This document shows positions 58,316-64,000 of a stretch of DNA of 64,000 nt, piece after piece; the first letter of the stretch is position 1; each line of letters opens with the position of its first letter. The notes below the pieces were generated by a model. That model was given only the letters and a program-made list of their open reading frames with translations, made no database searches and was not told the origin of the DNA. A program made the position numbers and the translations under genes. This DNA comes from Paraphysomonas bandaiensis (Eukaryota; Chrysophyceae): NCBI GenBank assembly GCA_965644295.1, contig CBFFRP010000281.1, forward strand, positions 372,001 to 436,000, in the 5' to 3' direction.

Positions 58316-59146
58316 CTATACTACAACTAAAACTACGGCCATCCATTTAAGGATAGTTTCAGCCAATTTTAAATTCATACAAGTGCCAGAGAATATTTGG
58401 ACCACCCCTGGATACATAGAAATGAGGTCCTCTATTCTAAGAATATTCATTGCCATCGTTCGAACTACTGTATCCGCGATATCTGTTTTATTGAAGACTA
58501 ATAGAATAGGTTTGCCCTCCAATGCAGTGCGATTCGAGAGTAGTTCGTTGAGCAAGACCCATGCTGATGCAAAACTCCCGGGGTCGGATATATCCACAAC
58601 GTACTGAAAACAGAAACTTTGGAGTAAAATACTATTAAAGATGTATTGGGTAGATACACACCATTAAGCAGTCACAATCTGGCAGGTACTTTTCCCTATG
58701 AGAATGCCATAATGTTAAGTAAAAAGTACGGTGAAAACGGGATATATTACCATCTCGAAGACATAGCGGATCCAACTTCTCGAAAAGTAACTTTTTTTCC
58801 GTTGACTAATACATCAACCATATCGGATCCGACCTGAAAGTTATCATACAAAGGCATATATAAACTGTAGTAGTACCGTTGGAATAGTACCACCCTCAAG
58901 TGTAACTTCAGTATAATCTAAGTTGGCCTCTGAGTTACATTCCATTAGTCCTCAATTTAAAAGAAGTATACACTACATAATACCTCGTAATCTCCTTGAT
59001 AGTAAGGATTTACCGCCTCCTTCGGCACCCACAACGAGTACCTCGTAGCTCTTTGCTTTACGCTGAGCTGACGCTGATGCTGACCCCTCATTCTCTTCAA
59101 CTTGATTATAGCCAAATGAGGCGACAGAGCCAGAACTTTTAAACAT
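58316..59146 (-). CDS. ARL16: ARL16-like small GTPase
   Basis: An ARF-family GTPase linked to ciliary or Golgi traffic. The start is the ATG at 59146, followed by a Ser/Ala-rich leader without a myristoylation glycine, as in ARL16. The P-loop GAEGGGKS is at about residue 45. Small exons give EANLDYTEVTLEGGTIPT (switch I region) and VNGKKVTFREVGSAMSSRW, in which the usual DxGG of switch II is REVGS, the ARL16-type replacement. GKYLPDCDCLM then leads to YVVDISDP, LVFNKTDI (G4, NKxD intact) and the C-terminal helix ILKWMAVV. The introns are 25-65 nt. The missing DxGG Asp or Gln suggests altered or no GTP hydrolysis, as in animal ARL16. Confidence 0.82.
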
Positions 59147-59315
59147 TCTATCAATGGCACAATGTGTGCTTATTGAGGAGAGGATACGGAGACTCTTCTC
59201 TAAACTATAACTATTATATTGGCTTTCTATTCTGTATATACGAATATATCTGTACTATAGTGTGCATGATGTTTGTGCGTATATAGGTAGGTCAGTCTGT
59301 ACTAGTCGGTACAAC

Positions 59316-59370
59316 GACCTTCAGAATACAGTCAGTAGTTGACCTTCAGAATACAGTCAGTAGTTCACAT
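59316..59370. repeat. Two-copy short tandem repeat
   Basis: GACCTTCAGAATACAGTCAG followed by TAGTT occurs twice in succession. Confidence 0.85.
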
Positions 59371-59639
59371 AGTGCATATACAACATGCATGAGAGGCATA
59401 GTCAGCAGGTTGTGTATGTATGTATGTATATGTACGTGTGGTATAGCTATGGATGTGTAGGTACCTAGTTGAATGTGTGGTTCTGACAGATTGGACTTTC
59501 ATCTCTGTTATTAACATTATAACTCCTTGCCTTATGGAAGTATGCCTTGTTTAAAGTAGAACAGGCTGTTATAGCAATGATAAACGTACTTGAGTGTGCT
59601 CCGAGACAATGCCGTTGAAATGGTGTGGATATGAGGTAA

Positions 59640-59893
59640 GACACGCAGCTAGCATGCTATTGAGAACACAATACAAGGAATATTGCTTCCATTGTTGGTT
59701 ATTTTGGTATTTTCGGTCATACTGATAACTCTGAAATAACCGTTTCCAGTACAGTGGATGTCCAGACACCTTGTTATATTGAAATCACACTTTCATTGAC
59801 TCGAGGCTTGCCTCCTGTGTCGTATATACTCTCACTGTCTACATTACATGCATGTAGTGTTGTGATAAATGAGATACATGTCAGTGTGAACAC
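59640..59893 (-). repeat. Direct repeat, copy 1
   Basis: Near-identical to 60104-60375 (landmarks GCTAGCATGCTATTGAGAAC, CCAGTACAGTGGATGTCCAG, GACTCGAGGCTTGCCTC). It lacks a short segment (GATATGGAGCATTCGCTC and the following bases) present in copy 2 near 60243. Confidence 0.9.
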
Positions 59894-60103
59894 GAATACG
59901 TTGTAGAATAGCATTATGTTGACTGATGGGTATTATTCTAACGATTTTGTCAGTATTAATGCAGATCTGTTTCCGGGTACACGAAACATGGCCTGACACT
60001 TCAGAATGGAATTGCCGCAGAGCAGTAAGTGGTACTGCGAGGAGTGTAGTCGCCATTTCTACACCCTTAGGACATGGACATTCCGTACAATAGAGGTGAG
60101 AAA

Positions 60104-60375
60104 CAGCAGCTAGCATGCTATTGAGAACACAATACAAGGAATATTGCTTCCATTGTTGGTTATTTTGGTATTTTCGGTCATACTGATAACTCTGAAATGA
60201 ACCGTTTCCAGTACAGTGGATGTCCAGACACCTTGTTATATTGATATGGAGCATTCGCTCTTTCTATCGCACTTTCATTGACTCGAGGCTTGCCTCTTGT
60301 GTCGTATATACTCTCACTGTCTGCATTACATGCATGTAGTGTTGTGATAAACGAGATACATGTCAGTGTGAACAC
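60104..60375 (-). repeat. Direct repeat, copy 2
   Basis: Second copy of 59640-59893. Its minus-strand reading from 60375 starts with a signal-peptide-like stretch (MFTLTCISFITTLHACNA) and stays open for 65 codons. Confidence 0.9.
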
Positions 60376-61441
60376 AATATAAGTTCATATTTATGGTGGT
60401 ATGTATTTAATTATGTTTGTTTTAGGTTTCTCTCAGCGACAAGTGTGCTCTAATATGGCCGTACGGATTAATAGTCGATGTTCGACTGTGCAATTACCAT
60501 TCTGTTGTAAAACGGAATAGCGGAATGTTGAAATTGTTATAACTAATTCGCTATACACTAAGAAAAATATCACATTGTCTAAGTGAACTAGGTAGTTTTA
60601 TCCACTGAGCGTCAAGCAGCCTAAATACAGGGTTAGGGTTAGAAACTGTTCTACTTTCTACATTTCTACAAAATTAACAAGTCAGCACAAAATAAGAGAC
60701 GAGATGTAGAAATATCAAAGTACAGGTGCACGAGCCATGTTGTATGTACTTCCAATACATGTGAAATGTGAACCCATGTTTAGTGCAGCTAAACTTATTA
60801 TCTCAGTGTTGCGCAAAAGTATACATCCTACTACACTTAATATGATGTTATTTCTGAAAGTTAATCGACACTTGCGGCCGGATGCATACATATATTTCAA
60901 TTAATTTTGAATGATTGTAGTGATGATGACGTCATCGATGATGGCTCCGATAATGAGTACGAGGACAGTTGTGATTAACTAAACAGTAGGTAGTCTTCGC
61001 TTGGCAGCGTAGTGGGTTTGGTTAATCATGTGAACTTAGAACTTAATGAGTCGACGGGTACTAAAAATGGAATCTACGCATGTGTATATTTGCTGAATAA
61101 TGGTACTAATATATTGCAATAGTATTTTTGGACCATTTTTTAAAATATCATCAATATTATTGGTGAGACGCTATCTAACAATATAAATAATAGCCCTGGT
61201 GTTAATATAGAGTGTATGACAGCTCTTACGTACTACAACCAAAGCACGTCGTAGTCTATTATAATTTCAAGTGTTATTGTCTGTCCCAATATAAATAATT
61301 AACACGCAGCCCTGGTCCTTGTAGCAGTTACTACCAGGTTCCATTTGATTTCTTTCGGAATTTGTTCACATATTCTATGTAATCGACATAATTGTTATTT
61401 TCGATTAATTAAAAAGTTAGATTATATACATGGCAACAGTA

Positions 61442-62671
61442 TCATATCATCTCCAACTGCTTCGATTTCCGAGAATTTTCTGCTCTTATCTTTTCTACAA
61501 TAGCCTGCATTAATTTCTCTTGTGATTCCATACTTAACAGCAGAGCGCACTGGCTGCGGGCTCGATGCAAATTGTGAGCTCCGCCTCTAGCCGGATCTGT
61601 TGCATAGTATATATCACCAAGCAAGTAGTCAGTCATAAAGCGAAGCGCCTGTTCGTAAGTAATCACCTGCAAAAATATTGAACAAACCAATACAGAATAT
61701 ATGCAACCAACCTGAGCCGCAATAACAAGGTGGTCTATCTCTGCCTTTATTAGTTGTCCATTTACCGCACCAATATTAGATCCAAGATATCCTCTTGCCA
61801 CGGCTTCAAACATACTTAAGTTCATATGAACGGCAGCGCTATCAGGCTCATCTTCTGGACACGTATTGACGGAGCTCCGGACCATATCGCCGAAGTCATG
61901 GAGAGCCAAACCGGGCATGACAGTGTCAAGATCAACCACGCAGAGTGGATCCCCACTAATACTATCAAGCAAAACGTTATTCAGTTTTGTGTCGTTGTGG
62001 ACTACCCGCAGAGGGATGGCTCCGCTAGCTCGCTGAGACTCCAAGATATCCACATATCGGCCTTCTCTAGACATCAGAAAATCAATATCTACATGTAGAT
62101 TATTGTTGACAGCTCTCCCCAGCCTATCTTCCTGAGCAGCTTTCTTGAATGCTTCAAACCTCATTCGCGTATTATGGAAATCCTTGATAGTAACCTCCAA
62201 CTTGTCGATTGGGAAATCTCTTAAAGCGTATTGAAATTGACCAAATGCATATGCAGCTGCCTGCGCATCCTCAAGAGCCGGTACATCACCCACAGCACGA
62301 CAACCTCGCACATATTCATACACCCGCCAATATCCCCCATGTGGAGCCTTCAAATACATAATCTCGTCTTTATTATCACTGCGAGGAGGAATAAGTTTTA
62401 AAGTCATAATTCCATGAGCTTGTAAGTATGATGTAACGAGACTTATATTCTTCATTAAAACACTAACATCTGTAAATATCGTATCATTGATTCGTTGTAG
62501 AACGAATTTCATTTCTGTAGATGTTTCTATATGTATAAAAGTCACCAGATATGTCTTATGAATATGTCCATTGCCATATACAGATATATCACAGTGATAA
62601 CTATCTATATCAGGAATACTAAACTTTCTAATAATTTGAAGTAATATCTCTGGGGGATACTCTTCACTCAT
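61442..62671 (-). CDS. N-acetylhexosamine kinase-like (NahK/APH family) phosphotransferase
   Basis: A member of the aminoglycoside-phosphotransferase/choline-kinase fold, closest by motif to bacterial N-acetylhexosamine 1-kinase, which phosphorylates GlcNAc/GalNAc at C1. The N-lobe has YGNGHIHKTYLV and FVLQRIN (the ATP-anchoring Lys position is occupied by Gln or shifted). The catalytic loop is VVHNDTKLNNVLLD, followed by VVDLDTVMPGLALHDFGDMV with the metal-binding Asp, and then TDYLLGD and HNLHRARSQ near the end. A 45-nt in-frame intron (61667-61711) fits consensus sites. Removing it gives 394 residues and joins VIAAQ to VITYEQALRF. The eukaryotic intron shows this is not a bacterial contaminant. 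Substrate specificity is inferred. Confidence 0.82.
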   Translation of the reverse strand: MSEEYPPEILLQIIRKFSIPDIDSYHCDISVYGNGHIHKTYLVTFIHIETSTEMKFVLQRINDTIFTDVSVLMKNISLVTSYLQAHGIMTLKLIPPRSDNKDEIMYLKAPHGGYWRVYEYVRGCRAVGDVPALEDAQAAAYAFGQFQYALRDFPIDKLEVTIKDFHNTRMRFEAFKKAAQEDRLGRAVNNNLHVDIDFLMSREGRYVDILESQRASGAIPLRVVHNDTKLNNVLLDSISGDPLCVVDLDTVMPGLALHDFGDMVRSSVNTCPEDEPDSAAVHMNLSMFEAVARGYLGSNIGAVNGQLIKAEIDHLVIAAQVGCIYSVLVCSIFLQVITYEQALRFMTDYLLGDIYYATDPARGGAHNLHRARSQCALLLSMESQEKLMQAIVEKIRAENSRKSKQLEMI

Positions 62672-63377
62672 ATCTAATCAGCGGTGAATATATCCAGATT
62701 ATAAGACGAATATAAGATAGTGTGGATTAAAGCAAATTCAGGAGATTATGCGATGATCTCCATGTATAGAAGAGGGGTAAGTGTAATGGTTAGATCATAT
62801 GGAGAGATATGCAAAGATATGGTGAGTAGAGACTGATTGATTTCGAAGAGATTGTTTTGAACTATCTATATGTATGTATATAATTGATACCCATAACACG
62901 ACACTTGTTGAATACCCTCACACCAGTACTGCTGTGTACTTACCTACCCATCTATATATACATCTACCTACCTGCCTACATACATACATACATACATACA
63001 TACATACATACATACATACATACATACATACATACATACATACATACATACATACATACATACATACATACATACATACATACATACATACATACATACA
63101 TACATACATACATACATACATACATACATACATACATACATACATACATACATACATACATACATACATACATACATACATACATACAGTGTACTCTGTT
63201 GATGGTACAGGAAAGACTGGTCTGTGTGTCTTGTATTCTTTTTGTAGAGGAATGTGCGGCTTATACAGTGATGTGTATGTTAAGCTCACTGCTCATACTT
63301 CTCAACAATTCTTCGACTATTAATACATATACACATATATTTAATCCATCTAATTAGTTTATTTGTATTACTTTACT
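62672..63377. other. Divergent spacer with microsatellite
   Basis: Between the kinase and ABCF genes. Apart from the (ACAT)n tract, it is unremarkable AT-rich sequence with a C/A/T-rich leader before 63378. Confidence 0.5.
62958..63187. repeat. (ACAT)n microsatellite
   Basis: About 220 bp of near-perfect ACAT tetranucleotide, open in every frame. Not coding. Confidence 0.98.
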
Positions 63378-64000
63378 ATGCCAGCTAAAAAGCGTGCTGA
63401 AAAGCAGTCTAAAAAGGCTGCCAAAGCAGCTGCTAAACCCGCCCCTGTATCAGCCACTCCCTCTGAAGATGTCGAGCCTGGAGACATGCTTAGATCACAA
63501 GGAATTGTTGTTACTTATGCACAGGACTCTAATAAGTTAACTCATAGAAATGTTAGAGATATCAGTGTATCTAATTTGACTCTCACTTATCATGGAACTC
63601 CGTAAGTGCACTGTCTGGTGTATGCAGTATAGTACTCATATGATATCATCTATGCAGTCTTATTGAAGATGCGGAGTTCACTCTTAACTATGGAAATAGG
63701 TTTGTATTTTAATGAATATTTACTGTGTAATTTGCCTCTTAGATACGGATTTATTGGACGAAATGGCTGCGGAAAGTCGACATTTATGAAGGCAATTGCT
63801 GCCCGATGCTTTCCAATTCCTGATGGCATTGATATATTCCACTTGAGTGAGGAAATTGAAGCATCTGACATGACTGCAAGAGAAGCTGTGATGAGTGTTG
63901 ATGTGGAACGTATGAAACTGGAGAAAGAAGCTGAAGCTTTAAACGAGTTGATGACTGATACTGAGAACACCGAGGACCAAGATGAAGTTATGGAACGCCT
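63378..64000 (+). CDS. ABCF2: ABCF2-type ABC ATPase, 5' partial
   Basis: A soluble twin-ATPase ABC protein of the ABCF (GCN20/ABCF2) family, which acts on ribosomes. The start is MPAKKRAEKQSKKAAKAAAK, a Lys/Ala-rich N-terminus typical of ABCF2. Exons: 63378-63601, 63658-63699 and 63743 to beyond the edge. The first nucleotide-binding domain begins RDISVSNLTLTYHG, then LIEDAEFTLNYGNRYGF and Walker A GRNGCGKST. IFHLSEEIEASDMTAREAVM, a well-conserved ABCF2 stretch, is followed by the linker helices. The signature motif, Walker B and the second domain lie outside the window. Confidence 0.92.

Larger units (their letters stand above)
59147..61441. other. Repeat-bearing intergenic region
   Basis: A long spacer. 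It holds a short tandem repeat (59316-59370), a pair of direct repeats of about 255-270 bp (59640-59893 and 60104-60375) and AT-rich sequence to 61441. Minus-strand ORFs across the repeat pair are discussed as a finding. None is a supported gene. Confidence 0.5.

Overview
This window is nuclear DNA from an intron-bearing, probably unicellular eukaryote. Nearly every multi-exon gene has GT-AG introns of about 45-55 nt. TAA, TAG and TGA all act as stops. Intergenic DNA is AT-rich with TA-dinucleotide tracts and long (ACAT)n microsatellites. Core eukaryotic genes are present (proteasome alpha-1, RPB7, GRASP, mitochondrial L21, ABCF, ARL16). The mix of a Cbl/STAT-like SH2 protein, an EF-hand two-pore channel, a DUF6818-type transposon factor and a bacterial-type sugar kinase suggests a protist such as a stramenopile or a unicellular relative of animals or amoebae. 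I cannot place it more precisely.

Layout, left to right: GTPBP1/2-like GTPase (minus, 3' end off the window); a 1,566-residue fusion of a TPR-sulfotransferase with a TTC13-like protein (plus); an EF/SH2-TPR signalling protein (minus); an IQ-motif protein (plus); a MINDY-3/4 deubiquitinase (minus) whose last intron carries a complete 5.18-kb Copia retrotransposon; a 3.2-kb tandem duplication giving two GBP-like large GTPases (plus); PSMA6 (plus); a multipass membrane protein (minus); a SEC14-like protein (plus); a UBA-PX protein (plus); a decayed Harbinger-type transposase beside an intact DUF6818/Myb-like gene; RPB7 (plus); a tRNA-Glu-headed SINE; GRASP (minus); an SLC2-type sugar transporter (plus); mitochondrial L21 (minus); an EF-hand protein (plus); a two-pore channel with EF-hand (minus); an ankyrin protein (plus); ARL16 (minus); an N-acetylhexosamine-kinase-like gene (minus); and the 5' part of ABCF2 (plus).

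The genes do not form a pathway. This is ordinary gene-dense eukaryotic chromosome with alternating strands and short spacers. The most unusual items are: the sulfotransferase-TTC13 fusion, whose ten-exon model stays in frame throughout; a Copia element inserted in sense orientation into what was a 51-nt intron; the duplicated GTPase in which only one copy carries a 21-bp coding minisatellite; a two-pore channel with non-canonical filters in both pores; and two dispersed repeat families (a tRNA-Glu SINE and a GACTAGG-heptamer repeat) that I recognised by comparing distant parts of the window. Exon boundaries were placed by eye from splice consensus, frame and remembered family sequences. No alignment was run.
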